Numbered from the stretch's first letter, positions 35,201 to 43,840 are shown. The stretch: 64,000 nucleotides of DNA from Acuticoccus kalidii (GCF_021556395.1 NZ_JAKGCS010000010.1:186001-250000); one strand, 5' to 3'. Program-made: numbers and translations. The notes: generated by a model from the letters alone, not told the origin.

Positions 35201-35529
35201 ACAAGCTCTTCGGGGACGGCGGTGACGACGTTCTCATCGGCCGCGCCGGCGATGATACGCTCGATGGCGGCGCCGGTGACGATGTCCTGATCGGCGGCCA
35301 GGGCGCCGACGTCTTCCTGTTCGGTGAGACGTTCGGCAACGATCGAATCGTGAAATTCGAGTCGGGTCTCGATCTCATCGATCTGCGGGCGCACGGGATC
35401 GACGATTTCGACGCCCTCGACCTCGCTGCAAACGGCGACGGCGATGCGGTCGTGACGATCGATGGCGACACGATCACGCTGACGGGGGTCTCTGTCACCG
35501 CCCTCACCAGCGACGATTTCCTCTTCTGA
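31741..35529 (+). CDS. RTX/cadherin protein with two HasA-like hemophore domains
   Basis: A 1262-residue acidic protein without a signal peptide, 121 bases after the 2049-aa gene. Order: HasA-like domain (1-160); RTX and beta unit (161-248); three cadherin-like repeats (252-345, 351-445, 450-545); second HasA-like domain (551-710) with RTX; a fourth cadherin-like repeat (811-905); an almost pure Gly/Asp linker (908-950); a long RTX block of about 25 nonapeptides (960-1195); and the tail TALTSDDFLF typical of type I secretion substrates. ATG 31741 follows GAGGATAG and starts at MITIDASG, the same motif that opens the HasA-like domains elsewhere. It is a shortened paralogue of the upstream protein without FG-GAP repeats. 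Confidence 0.9.
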   Translation: MITIDASGASSMAFEEFLTTGFLSGVGSAGFPVFDNSAAFSGAEMMISYGSSSTSPYVTAHGQLEYNFGTHTVWGSIDTIEFGTRGSGSFDGSGSFVGGDADLRITGLAFQNGLSPEAEVEASGQVHNFTVAYMSGPSAEAGRRALFVQQLDGDAQHYIGSPGADIFAATSMNDRIEGGAGNDRLTGEGGDDTIEGGAGLDTAVFSGNRAAYTIEAAADGVTVTGPDGTDWLTGIERLAFDDQTIDTPSANGAPVDLALSKRAIDEDAAVGAVVGVLSADDPDGDPLTYALTDDADGLFRIVGNELRVAGALDYESADRHSITVRVMDGAGNRTDKTFTIRVNDIEEEGETGAPADLALSSTSVAENVARGTVVGTLSATDPDGDGLTYSLSENAGGLFRIVGDELRVAGKLDHESAAKHEIVVAVEDGDGTTISRAFTIAVGDVDEAPTAPRLSSAKVAESAAHGTVVGTLSATDPEGGAVSYRLVDDAGGRFSLSEMEGATSLVVNGPLDFETTATHQIIVEASDAGGHTVTRTFDIAVSDAPELDSDMITIDASNAEAMDFDAFIRGEFLEGYSSVGYPTFDGSSSFAGQEMLLYYGDSGTMPYVLASGQLEYVFGTHTVWGEINSIEFGTFTDAQFDSDGHFTSGDPIMTITGLTLENAKEPVEQVEATGAVHNFAVAFMYGADADPARLQLFLDQLDETAQHFIGSPGDDVFEATDQNDLIEGGAGDDNLAGLGGRDTIDGGDGDDTAKFSGAEAQYRIVQNADGSTTVTDSQNGRDGVNILRNVETLAFSDGTVDLTGDTGSGENGAPEGLTLSRARIAEDAAVGTVVGRLSATDPDGDPLTYTLTRNPGGAFAIVGDELRVAGALDFETAASLAITIEASDPDGATTTLDTTIRVLDVEEDTGGGDGGDGDNGDGDDGGDSDGGDGDDGGDSDGGDGTPGEGEGESDRLRLPATSGDDRIIGSDANEKVHAGAGDDFVGGHGGSDLLVGGAGDDSLIGNDGDDVLSGGVGDDVLTGGSGNDTLRGGPGDDVMRGGTGNDVLDGGAGADAVAGQGGDDRISGGGGNDTLYGNAGDDTIGGGDGDDLIRGGGDDDYLSGQGGHDLLIGGTGHDTLKGGEGNDTLVGQSGDDVLFGGNGADSLRGGAGDDKLFGDGGDDVLIGRAGDDTLDGGAGDDVLIGGQGADVFLFGETFGNDRIVKFESGLDLIDLRAHGIDDFDALDLAANGDGDAVVTIDGDTITLTGVSVTALTSDDFLF
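33391..33870 (+). other. HasA-like hemophore domain B of the 1262-aa protein
   Basis: Residues 551-710, starting MITIDASNAEAMDFDAFI. The Tyr/His pair is Tyr616 and His621 (ASGQLEYVFGTHTVWGEI) and TGAVHNFAVAFMYG carries His677. The otherwise shared AHG before the Tyr is ASG here. Confidence 0.72.
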
Positions 35530-35829
35530 GGTCAGCACCAGCGGACGGAGGCGGGTAACCATCCCCGCCCGCGCCGACGAGATTGGGGCCGGAAGAGGCC
35601 GGCCGCCGGACGGGGCTCTGGCGATCCCGGCGATGAGCCGGCGGCGCGTACCGCGGAGGGATCGTCTTCAACGCGGCGCCTTTGACGGCCGCGGCACTGA
35701 TCGACGGCATCGTCCTGTGGCGCTGGTGCGGCTGATCTCCCCCCTCGATCGGCGTTACCTCGAACGGATGCGCTGAGGGGGACGGGATGAGCCGGCCGGG
35801 GCGCTTGCGCGATCCGGCCGGCTTGGCGC
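35530..35829. other. non-coding spacer between convergent RTX genes
   Basis: Exactly 300 bases between the ends of the 1262-aa gene and the convergent FG-GAP/RTX gene. I see no gene or clear terminator hairpin. Confidence 0.4.
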
Positions 35830-38506
35830 TCAAACGAAGGTGAGGTCGCCGATATCGAGGGCGATGGGGCCGTGCATGTTCGCGATGCGGACCGATCCGC
35901 CGCCCGCGACCTCGACGATCGCGACGCCGTCGAGATTCTGGATCGTCACATCGTCGGCGCTGATGCCGTCGAACACGAGGCTGTCGGCCTTTACGTCATA
36001 GTCGACGATCCGATCGTCGCCGAACGGGCCCTTGAAGCGGAACGTGTCGGCGCCGATGCCGCCGAAGAGGAGATCGTCGCCGCGCCCGCCATCGAGGGTG
36101 TCGTCGCCGAAGCTGCCTTCGAGTCGGTCATCGCCAACACCGCCCAACATGAGGTCGTGCCCGGCGCCGCCCTTCAGGAGGTCGTCGCCTTTGCCGCCAT
36201 CGAGCGTATCGTCGCCTTTGAAGCCGAGAAGGAGGTCGTCGCCGGTTCCACCAAGGGCCTCATCGTTGCCGAATCCGGCCCGCACGGTGTCGTCGCCGGT
36301 TCCGCCATCCATCGTGTCGTTGCCCGCGCCGCCATTGAGGAGATCGTCGTCCGCTCCGCCGAGGAGGACGTCGTCACCTTTGAAGCCGAAGAGGGCGTCG
36401 GCTCCGTCGCCGCCGTCCAACGTATCGTTGCCGAGACTGCCGCGCAGCCTGTCGCGCCCGTCGCCGCCTTCGATGAGATCGTTGCCGCTGCCGCCATTGA
36501 CGAGGTCGTCGCCATCCCCGCCGAGGAGGGTGTCGTCGCCTTTGTTGCCGAAGAGCTTGTCATCGCCGCGGCCGCCATCGACGAAATCGTCGCCGTTGCC
36601 GGCCTTCACGGTGTCGTCGCCCCGGCCGGGGCGGATCTCGTCCATGCTCCAGTCGCCGCGGATCCGGTCGTCGCCGTTGCCGCCGGCGAGCTGATCGAGG
36701 ATGTCGGTGACGTCGATCTCGATGGCGGTCGTGCCGGTGTTGCCGTCGGTGTCGGTGACCTTGACCGTGAGCGTGAAGTGGTTGGGCAGCCGCTCGAAAT
36801 CATTGGCGGGGGAGGCGGCACCCGTCTCGGTGAGGGTGATTGCGCCGGTTTCCGGGTCGATCGCGAAAATGCCCTCCTCGTTGCCGTCGACGATTTCGTA
36901 TCCGCTGATGCCGCGATTGTCCGACGCGGAGACCGTGCCGATCACATATCCGGCCGCCTCGTTCTCGTCGAAGGCGAAGGTCTGGTCGGTGATGACGGGG
37001 GTCACCTCGGAGGGGAAGGAGGCGGCGCCGTAGACGAGATAGACTCCGCCGTCGCGCTTGCTCGTTGACCACGTCGGGGCCGCATTGCTGATCAAAATGT
37101 CGTCGAAGCCGTCGCCGTTGACGTCACCGGCGGAGGTGACCATGGCGCCTGTCGTGGCGCCTTCGCTCGGGCCTTCGAGGACGATGCCGTTGATCCCGTC
37201 GATCTCGGAAATATCGAAGACCGCGGGGAAGCCGCCATCGGTGCCGAAAATCACGTAGGCCGCGCCGCTATTGCGGCCGTTGATCGCCGTGCTCGGCGCC
37301 CCGATGATGATGTCGTCGAGGCCGTCGCCGTTGAAGTCCCCGGCGGAGGCGACGTTGAGTTCGGGCGGAGAGCTTTCGTTGAGTGGCGTATCGGGCGCGG
37401 CGAAACCATCGATCATGAAGCCGTTCGTCCCGTCGACATCCTCGACGTTGAAGCGTGCGGGGAATCCGTCCGTCGAGCCATAGATGACGAAGGCCCGTCC
37501 CGTCTCCGGGATTTCCAACAACCGGTTGCCGGGCGTGCCGACGATCATGTCGTCGATCCCGTCACCATTGACGTCGCCGAGCAACGCGCCGGTGTCGGTG
37601 GCGCCGAAGGCGGAGAAACCGTTCGTGCCGTCGAGCGTCCGAAGGTCGAAATCGGCGGGGAAGGGGGCGTCGCTGCCGAAAACAACGTGAGTGACCCCAT
37701 GGTACGAACCGTCGGGCGACCGGCCGCGCGGCGTCGTCATGAGGATGTCGTCGAACCCGTCGCCGTTGACGTCTCGGCCGCCGGAGAGGATGGATCCCAG
37801 AAAGTGGCTGTCGTCGACCCCTGCGCTCGTGAAGCCGTTGCTCCCGTCGAACTCGCCGAATTTCAGACCCTGGGGGAAGCTGTCGCGCGTCCCGTAAACG
37901 AGGTCGACATAACCATGATACCCCTCGTTCATCCCACCGCTCGGGGTTCCGATGAGGACATCGTCGAGCCCGTCGCCGTCGAAGTCGCCGGCGGGGGAGA
38001 GGCCGAGTCCGGTATAGTCGTATTTGCCGCCGAGGAGCCTGAAAATGTAGGCGGGCGGATCGTCTATGAGGAGATTGATCTCCGACGGATACCCGTCGCT
38101 AGACCCCGGCACCAAATAAGCCATCCCGCTCGCATAGGCGCTTATGCTGGCGAGCGGGTGAGGCCAGGATGTCGGCGATGCCGTCACCGTTCACGTCGCC
38201 GGCGGCTGAAATGTAGAGGGTCTCCCACCCGTCGAAGACAATGGCTTCGGAGAGGGAAAGCGATCTGAGGTCGAGCGTCGAACCGAACCCGCCATCCTTG
38301 CCATAAACGACAAAGCCCAAATCGAGCCCGTTTCGGTCCGACTGATTGTATTTGTAGGTGATGGAAAAGTCGTCGATCCCGTCGCCGTTGACGTCGCCGA
38401 GGCCGGCGAGCGATTGGGCGGCGAAATCGGCATGTCCCGTCAAAAGTACGCCGTTGGTGCCGTCGAGTGCCGCGAGAGAAACCACGTGAGCCCCACAATC
38501 AGCCAC
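35830..38506 (-). pseudogene. FG-GAP/cadherin/RTX protein gene interrupted by a +1 frameshift
   Basis: Two overlapping frames together give one protein of about 891 residues. The first frame (from GTG 38506) holds FG-GAP repeats with GLGDVNGDGIDDFSI and ISAAGDVNGDGIADILAS, and then runs into a stop at 38099. The second frame (down to 35830) continues in the middle of the same repeat with ASGMAYLVPGSSDGYP. Removing one C from the CCC at 38156-38158 restores a continuous repeat (DILASPLASISAYASGMAYL). After about seven FG-GAP repeats come a cadherin-like repeat (ITDQTFAFDENEAAGYVIG) and about 20 RTX nonapeptides, ending ALDIGDLTFV. A true frameshift or a sequencing error are both possible. Confidence 0.8.
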
Positions 38507-38625
38507 ACGAGACAGGCCTCGTGCAGCCTAAAATTATGAAAAGAATACGCAAAGTTTATGAGGCAGCCGGCGCGGCGTTGCAATGATCCTCATTTGAGGG
38601 GGCCGAATTCCGGGTCGTTTGCCGC

Positions 38626-39561
38626 CTATCCGGCGAGCCAGAAGGGCGGGGAGCCGATGCGATCGGCGATATGTTCCAGAAAGGCCTGGGTGCGCGGGGG
38701 AACGAGCTGACGGTGGGGCAGCACCGCATAGATGTTGTTCGTCTGGCACTGATAGTCCGGCAAGATCTCCACCAGCGCCCCGGACGCGAGCTCCTTATAG
38801 ACGTGGAAGCGATAGAAGTTGCCGATCCCGCAGCCCGACAGGCACGACAACTTTAAAAGGTTGCCGTTGTCGGAGGCGAGCTGGCCGCTCATCGGCATTG
38901 GTTTGACGATGCCCTTCTGCCGGATCATCCACGGATCCACCTCGCCGGAAATCAGGCTGACGATGCAGCGATGGGCGGCGAGATCCTCCGGCGTCTGCGG
39001 CACGCCGTGCGCGTCGAGATAGCCGGGCGAGGCGCAAAAGACGCGCGGGTTCGCACAGAGCCGGCGCGAGGGGAACTTCGTCGGCAGCGTCTCGCGCAGG
39101 AGAATGGCAAGGTCGATCCGCTCGCGGATGAAGTCGGGCAGGGCGCTCGTCACGATGAGGTCGACGCTGAGGCCGGGATGATCGCCGAGGAGCGTGGGAA
39201 GCATCGGCGACAAGACGGCCGTCGCGAAAGACGGGGGGACGGTGATGCGCAAATGTCCGTCCATCGGCGCTGCGGGTGTGTCCCCCCGCGAGACGGCCTC
39301 GTCGAGCTCGAAGAGGATCGATTTGCACCGTTGATAGAAGCGCTCCCCCGCCTCGGTCACATTGGCGCGGCGGGTGTTGCGGTAGATGAGCGGATAGCCG
39401 AGATCGCGTTCCAACCCGACGACATGCTTGCTCACCGTCGAGGTCGCGAGACGCAACTGACGCGCGGCGACGGAGAAGCTCTTGGCCTCCACGACCGCAA
39501 TATAACTGCGCAGTGAAGCAATACTCACCGAATCGAGTGGCTGGCCGCCGACACGTGCCAT
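38626..39561 (-). CDS. LysR family transcriptional regulator
   Basis: A 311-residue regulator. The N-terminal winged helix (SLRSYIAVVEAKSFSVAARQLRLATSTVSKHVVGLERDLGYPLIYRNTRR) and the C-terminal periplasmic-binding-like effector domain (HLRITVPPSFATAVLSPMLPTLL) are complete. The frame also opens at GTG 39582; ATG 39561 behind GGAAGC is preferred. It is divergent from the ABC importer at 39778, the classic LysR arrangement, so control of that operon is likely; the co-inducer is unknown. Confidence 0.92.
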   Translation of the reverse strand: MARVGGQPLDSVSIASLRSYIAVVEAKSFSVAARQLRLATSTVSKHVVGLERDLGYPLIYRNTRRANVTEAGERFYQRCKSILFELDEAVSRGDTPAAPMDGHLRITVPPSFATAVLSPMLPTLLGDHPGLSVDLIVTSALPDFIRERIDLAILLRETLPTKFPSRRLCANPRVFCASPGYLDAHGVPQTPEDLAAHRCIVSLISGEVDPWMIRQKGIVKPMPMSGQLASDNGNLLKLSCLSGCGIGNFYRFHVYKELASGALVEILPDYQCQTNNIYAVLPHRQLVPPRTQAFLEHIADRIGSPPFWLAG

Positions 39562-39777
39562 TGGACGCTTCCGATCGTTCACGAATAGGAAAAAGAATTT
39601 CTATCCTTTCGGTCATTGTCAATAGTTTGAGGGGGCCGTACCGTCGCGCCCATCAGGAGAGCGGCGTCGGCAGTGATGCTCCAGGTGCCCGTCATGGTCG
39701 CCGGGCGAACGTGGCGCGCTTCTGTAGAATGGCGCACTGAGACGCCGAGCCAAATGAAGCCTTCGGGAGGGGCTAAA

Positions 39778-40752
39778 ATGACGTTCCATCGTTTCGCGAA
39801 GATTCGACGCGCCACCGCCGGCGCGCTCGGCATCGCCTTCGTCGCGTTCGCCGCGCAAGGGGCCGCCGCGCAGGATTCGGTCGAGATCGGTCTCGCCACC
39901 AAGACCTGGTATCCCTCGGTGATCGCCGAGGCGGCCCTTCGGCAGGGTCTTTTTGAAAAGCAGGGTGTCGACGCGACGCTCACGGTCTATCAGAGCGGCG
40001 CCGAGGCCTTCACCGCGATGGCCGCGGGAGCTGCCGATGTGGTGAGCACCGCGCCGAACGCCGTCGCGAGCGGTCGTCCGCGCGGCGTCAACTCCAAGAT
40101 CATCGGCGAATCCGGTGACAACAATTTCGGCTGGCAGCTCATCGTGCCGACCGATTCTGACCTGAAGACGCTCGAGGATCTCGACGGCAAGACCGTCGGC
40201 ATCACCTCCGCCGGCTCGCTGTCGGATGCGCTCGCCAAATGGGCGAAGAGCAAGGCGGGCGTCGAATTCAACACCATTCCGCTCGGCGGTGGCGGCCTCG
40301 TGCCGAACCTCCTCACCGGCAATGTCGACGCGGCGGTGATCTATTCTCCGCTCAGCTATCAGGTGATCAAGGACGGCGACGGCGTGTCGATCTTCGATTT
40401 CGGCGCCCAGATGCCCGCCCACCTCAATGCCGGCTGGGCTGCGACCGACGCCATGATCGCCGACAATCCGGAGCTGATCCAAAAGACGGTGAACGCCCTT
40501 TATGAAGGCCTCGCCTACCTCCAGGACAATCCGGAAGAGGGGATCGCCCTCGTCGCCGAGATCAACGGCATCCCGGAAGAGATCGCCAAGGAAGAGTACG
40601 AGAACGTCATCAAGATGGCCTCGCGTGATGGCGTGATGACCCTCGAGGGCGCGGAAACGGCGCTCGAGTTCGCCCGCGCCGCCGGTTTCTCCGATCTCGC
40701 CCCGGCCGCCGACATCTTCACCGACGCCTTCACCCCGGCGCCGAAGAACTGA
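39778..40752 (+). CDS. NitT/TauT-type ABC transporter substrate-binding protein
   Basis: A 324-residue periplasmic binding protein. ATG 39778 follows GGGAGGGG and gives a twin-Arg-free signal peptide (KIRRATAGALGIAFVAFAAQGAAA). The mature part begins DSVEIGLATKTWYPS and shows the SsuA/ThiY-like fold: LRQGLFEKQGVDATLTVYQSG, then LDGKTVGITSAGSLSDALAKW. Family members bind sulfonates, nitrate, pyrimidine precursors or aromatic acids; the ligand is not readable here. Confidence 0.93.
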   Translation: MTFHRFAKIRRATAGALGIAFVAFAAQGAAAQDSVEIGLATKTWYPSVIAEAALRQGLFEKQGVDATLTVYQSGAEAFTAMAAGAADVVSTAPNAVASGRPRGVNSKIIGESGDNNFGWQLIVPTDSDLKTLEDLDGKTVGITSAGSLSDALAKWAKSKAGVEFNTIPLGGGGLVPNLLTGNVDAAVIYSPLSYQVIKDGDGVSIFDFGAQMPAHLNAGWAATDAMIADNPELIQKTVNALYEGLAYLQDNPEEGIALVAEINGIPEEIAKEEYENVIKMASRDGVMTLEGAETALEFARAAGFSDLAPAADIFTDAFTPAPKN

Positions 40753-40760
40753 ACCACGCC

Positions 40761-41516
40761 ATGCTGCGATTTCGCTCCATCTGGTTCGCGCGCCTCGCGA
40801 TCATCCTCGCATTCTTCGCATTGTGGGAAATCGCACCGCGCGTCGGGCTCATGAACGAACGGCTCCTGCCGCCCTTGTCGGACGTGATCGCAGCGCTCAT
40901 CGGCCTGCTCGGCTCGGCGAGCTTTTACCCGCATCTCGGAACGACGCTGTTTCAGACGCTTCTGGCGTTCCTGATCGCGGTGCCCGCGGGGGCGATTCTC
41001 GGCATTCTGATCGCCGAGAATCGCTTCGCGAGCGAGGTCTTCAAGCCGCTCGTCTTCTTCATCTTCTCGATCCCGAAATCGATCTTCCTGCCGATGTTCA
41101 TCCTCGCCTTCGGGATCGGCCTCACCCAGAAGGTCGCCTTCGGCGTCTTCTCCACGATCTTCATCGTGATGATGACGGCCTTCGCGGCGATCGCCTCGGT
41201 GAAGGAAGAGCACCTGCGCGTCGCCCGCTCCTATGGCGCGTCGACGATGCAGGTCGTCCTCCGCGTCTATCTGCCGAGCATGACGCCGGTTCTCCTCGAA
41301 GCGGTGCGGCTCGCCATGATCTTCAACTTCACCGGCATTCTGCTGGCCGAGATGTATGCCTCGCGGCGTGGTCTCGGCAATCTGATCGGCACCTGGGGCA
41401 TGAGCTTCCAGCTTGATCAGCTGCTTGCCGCCATCATCCTGATTTCCGGACTGTCCATCGTGTTCAACGAGACCATTCGTGCTCTCGAGCTGCGCCTAGA
41501 GCATTGGAGGGGTTGA
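40761..41516 (+). CDS. ABC transporter permease (SsuC/TauC type), first
   Basis: A 251-residue permease with six hydrophobic segments and the EAA coupling motif in VARSYGASTMQVVLRVYLPSMTPVLLEAVRLA. It follows the binding protein gene after 8 bases and is followed by the ATPase gene. It pairs with the second permease at 42294. Confidence 0.94.
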   Translation: MLRFRSIWFARLAIILAFFALWEIAPRVGLMNERLLPPLSDVIAALIGLLGSASFYPHLGTTLFQTLLAFLIAVPAGAILGILIAENRFASEVFKPLVFFIFSIPKSIFLPMFILAFGIGLTQKVAFGVFSTIFIVMMTAFAAIASVKEEHLRVARSYGASTMQVVLRVYLPSMTPVLLEAVRLAMIFNFTGILLAEMYASRRGLGNLIGTWGMSFQLDQLLAAIILISGLSIVFNETIRALELRLEHWRG

Positions 41517-41518
41517 GA

Positions 41519-42292
41519 ATGCCGGCTGCCACCGACGGCACCGTTGCCGTCTCATCCCTCAGCCACACCTACGGCGCCGAGAGCGGTGAGGGCACGCTCG
41601 CCCTCCAAGACATCGACTTTTCCGTCGCGAAGGGACGCTTCGTCTCGATCGTCGGCCCGTCGGGCTGCGGCAAGTCCTCGCTCCTGATGATGCTCGCCGG
41701 TCTGCGCCATCCGACGAGCGGGGAAATCCTGTGCGGCGGCGCACCGGTCAAGAAGCCGGATCCCGAGCGGATCGGCGTCGTCTTCCAGGAGGCGAGCCTC
41801 TTTCCGTGGCTGTCGGCCCGCAAGAATGTGGAGTTTCCGCTCTCCTTGCGCGGCGTGCCGCAGAAGGTCCGTACCGAGAAGGCGCTGCATGCGCTCGAAC
41901 TCGTCGGCCTCAAGGATTTCGCCGAACGGCTGCCGCACGAGCTGTCGGGCGGCATGAAGCAGCGCGTCTCGATCGCGCGCGGCCTCGTCCAGGATCCGCA
42001 GATCCTGATGATGGACGAGCCGTTCGCCGCGCTCGACGAGCAGACCCGCTTTTCGATGGGCGACGAGCTCCTGCGGATCTGGGACGAGACGCACAAGACG
42101 ATCCTGTTCGTCACGCACAGTCTCAGCGAAGCGCTCTACCTCTCCGACGAGGTGCTTGTGATGTCTGCCCGTCCCGGCCGGATCATCGATCGGATCGAGG
42201 TGGACCTGCCGCGGCCGCGCACGTTCGAGGTTATGTCGAGCCCCCGCTTCGTCGAGCTGCGCGAGCGGATCTGGCAGCAGATCAGGCACTGA
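41519..42292 (+). CDS. ABC transporter ATPase (SsuB/TauB type)
   Basis: A 257-residue ATPase. Walker A is VGPSGCGKSSLLMMLAG, the signature is HELSGGMKQRVSIARGL, and Walker B is ILMMDEPFAALD, with the switch His in LFVTHSLSEAL. ATG 41519 lies 8 bases after GGAGG. It powers the two-permease importer of this operon. Confidence 0.96.
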   Translation: MPAATDGTVAVSSLSHTYGAESGEGTLALQDIDFSVAKGRFVSIVGPSGCGKSSLLMMLAGLRHPTSGEILCGGAPVKKPDPERIGVVFQEASLFPWLSARKNVEFPLSLRGVPQKVRTEKALHALELVGLKDFAERLPHELSGGMKQRVSIARGLVQDPQILMMDEPFAALDEQTRFSMGDELLRIWDETHKTILFVTHSLSEALYLSDEVLVMSARPGRIIDRIEVDLPRPRTFEVMSSPRFVELRERIWQQIRH

Positions 42293-42293
42293 T

Positions 42294-43073
42294 ATGCGCA
42301 TGACGCCCGCCCACGTACGCTGGCTGCTCCTCCTCGTCCTTCTGGTCCTGTGGGAGGCCTTGCCGCGCGCCGGTGTCGTTCCGACACTGTTCCTGCCGAC
42401 ATTGTCCGGCTCGCTCCTCGCCCTGTGGCAGGACAAGGCGGAGTATTTCGCGAACCTCCTCGTCACGCTCAACGAAGTCCTGATCGCGCTCATTTTCGCG
42501 TGCGGGGGCGGCGTGCTCCTCGGCCTCGTCATCGGAGCGTCGGGCGTGATGCGGCGCCTCATGCTGCCGCTCGCCTCGAGCCTCTTTGCGGTGCCGTTGG
42601 TTGTGCTCTATCCGCTGTTCACCGCCTGGTTCGGGATCGGCTCGGAATCGAAGATCGTGTTCGCGAGCGTCTACGGTCTCTTGCCGACCCTTCTCGGCAC
42701 CGCCGCCGGCGTTCAGACGATCGACCACCACCTCGTGACGGTCGCCGCCAGTATGGGCGCGAACCGGCGCCAGCAGATCCTGCGCGTCTATGTCCCGGCG
42801 ACCATTCCGACGGTGCTCGCCGCGCTGCGTATCGGCGGCGCGCTCGTGATCGTGGGCGTCGTCGTCGCCGAAATGCTGACCTCGTCGGCGGGGATCGGCT
42901 TCCTCATTTCGCGCTACCGCACGCTCCTCGACAGCGAGAACGTGTTCGCCGCGATCCTTCTCGTCCTCTTTCTCGCCATCGCCTTCGACGCGATCGTCCA
43001 GTTTGTGGAACGCCGCACCGCAGGTTGGCAGCGCAGCGGCCAAGGGACGGGCGACGGGGCGTCGTTCGCCTGA
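42294..43073 (+). CDS. ABC transporter permease (SsuC/TauC type), second
   Basis: A 259-residue permease with the coupling motif VAASMGANRRQQILRVYVPATIPTVLAALRIGG. It begins 1 base after the ATPase stop. Two different permeases in one NitT/TauT operon imply a heterodimeric channel. Confidence 0.94.
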   Translation: MRMTPAHVRWLLLLVLLVLWEALPRAGVVPTLFLPTLSGSLLALWQDKAEYFANLLVTLNEVLIALIFACGGGVLLGLVIGASGVMRRLMLPLASSLFAVPLVVLYPLFTAWFGIGSESKIVFASVYGLLPTLLGTAAGVQTIDHHLVTVAASMGANRRQQILRVYVPATIPTVLAALRIGGALVIVGVVVAEMLTSSAGIGFLISRYRTLLDSENVFAAILLVLFLAIAFDAIVQFVERRTAGWQRSGQGTGDGASFA

Positions 43074-43096
43074 CCGGCGGCAACGGAGGTTGACCC

Positions 43097-43744
43097 ATGA
43101 AGATCACACTGACCTTCGACAACGGCCCAGACCCCGAGGTGACGCCCGAGGTGCTTTCCGTGCTCAAGGCGCGCGGCCTCCTCGCCACCTTCTTCGTGCT
43201 CGGCGACAAGCTGCGCGATCCGGCGCGCCGTGCGGCGTGTGAGCGGGCGCACGGGGAGGGGCACTGGATCGGCAACCACACCTTCAACCATCTCGTCCCG
43301 CTCGGACTGTCGTCCCAGCCGGACATCTCGACCCGTGAGATCGCCCGCACCGAGGCGCTGATCGGCGACCTTGCCCATCCCGACAAGTTGTTCCGCCCGT
43401 TCGGCGGCGGCGGCAATCTCGGCGACAGCCTGCTCGACGGGCCCGCCTTCGAATTTCTCCAGCGCGAGCGTTACACGCTCGTCCTGTGGAACGCGGTGCC
43501 GGGGGATTGGGCCTATCCCGATACCTGGGTCGATCGCGCGCTCGATGCGTGCCGCGAAAACGATTGGACGGCGCTCGTGCTCCACGATCTGCCGACCGGG
43601 GCGATGGCGCATCTCGACGCCTTCATCGCCCGCGCCGCCGACGAGGGTGCGACCTTCGTTCAAGACCTACCACCGGATGTCGTCCCGATGCGGCGCGGCG
43701 AAATCGTCGGCCCGGTACGGCAATACGTGAACGCCGCGGCCTAG
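43097..43744 (+). CDS. NodB-fold polysaccharide deacetylase-like protein
   Basis: A 215-residue carbohydrate esterase 4-type barrel without signal peptide, so cytosolic. Motif 1 reads TFDNGPDP: the catalytic Asp8 is present but the second, metal-binding Asp of the usual TFDDGP is Asn9. Motif 2, GNHTFNH, keeps both metal His residues (His61, His65). Being cytosolic and inside a transporter operon, it more likely acts on the imported small molecule (amide or N-acyl bond hydrolysis) than on cell-wall glycan; that is an inference. Confidence 0.87.
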   Translation: MKITLTFDNGPDPEVTPEVLSVLKARGLLATFFVLGDKLRDPARRAACERAHGEGHWIGNHTFNHLVPLGLSSQPDISTREIARTEALIGDLAHPDKLFRPFGGGGNLGDSLLDGPAFEFLQRERYTLVLWNAVPGDWAYPDTWVDRALDACRENDWTALVLHDLPTGAMAHLDAFIARAADEGATFVQDLPPDVVPMRRGEIVGPVRQYVNAAA

Positions 43745-43840
43745 CGGCATTTCCATCGCGAGGACGGCCGAGCCGGCGCGCCATCGCGCGCCGCAAGGTG
43801 ATCCCTCGTGCGCAACACCAAGAGTCCAAGGAGCGACCAG

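Noticed and set aside
34621-35330. Dense short DNA repeats that could suggest a CRISPR or satellite array
   Set aside because: The period is 27 bases with varied codons and encodes GGxGxDxLx nonapeptides in one frame; there are no conserved repeats with unique spacers.
38156-38158. Programmed ribosomal frameshift in the FG-GAP/RTX gene
   Set aside because: A three-base C-run is not a slippery heptamer and no following pseudoknot or internal ribosome site is evident; a mutation or sequencing error is simpler.
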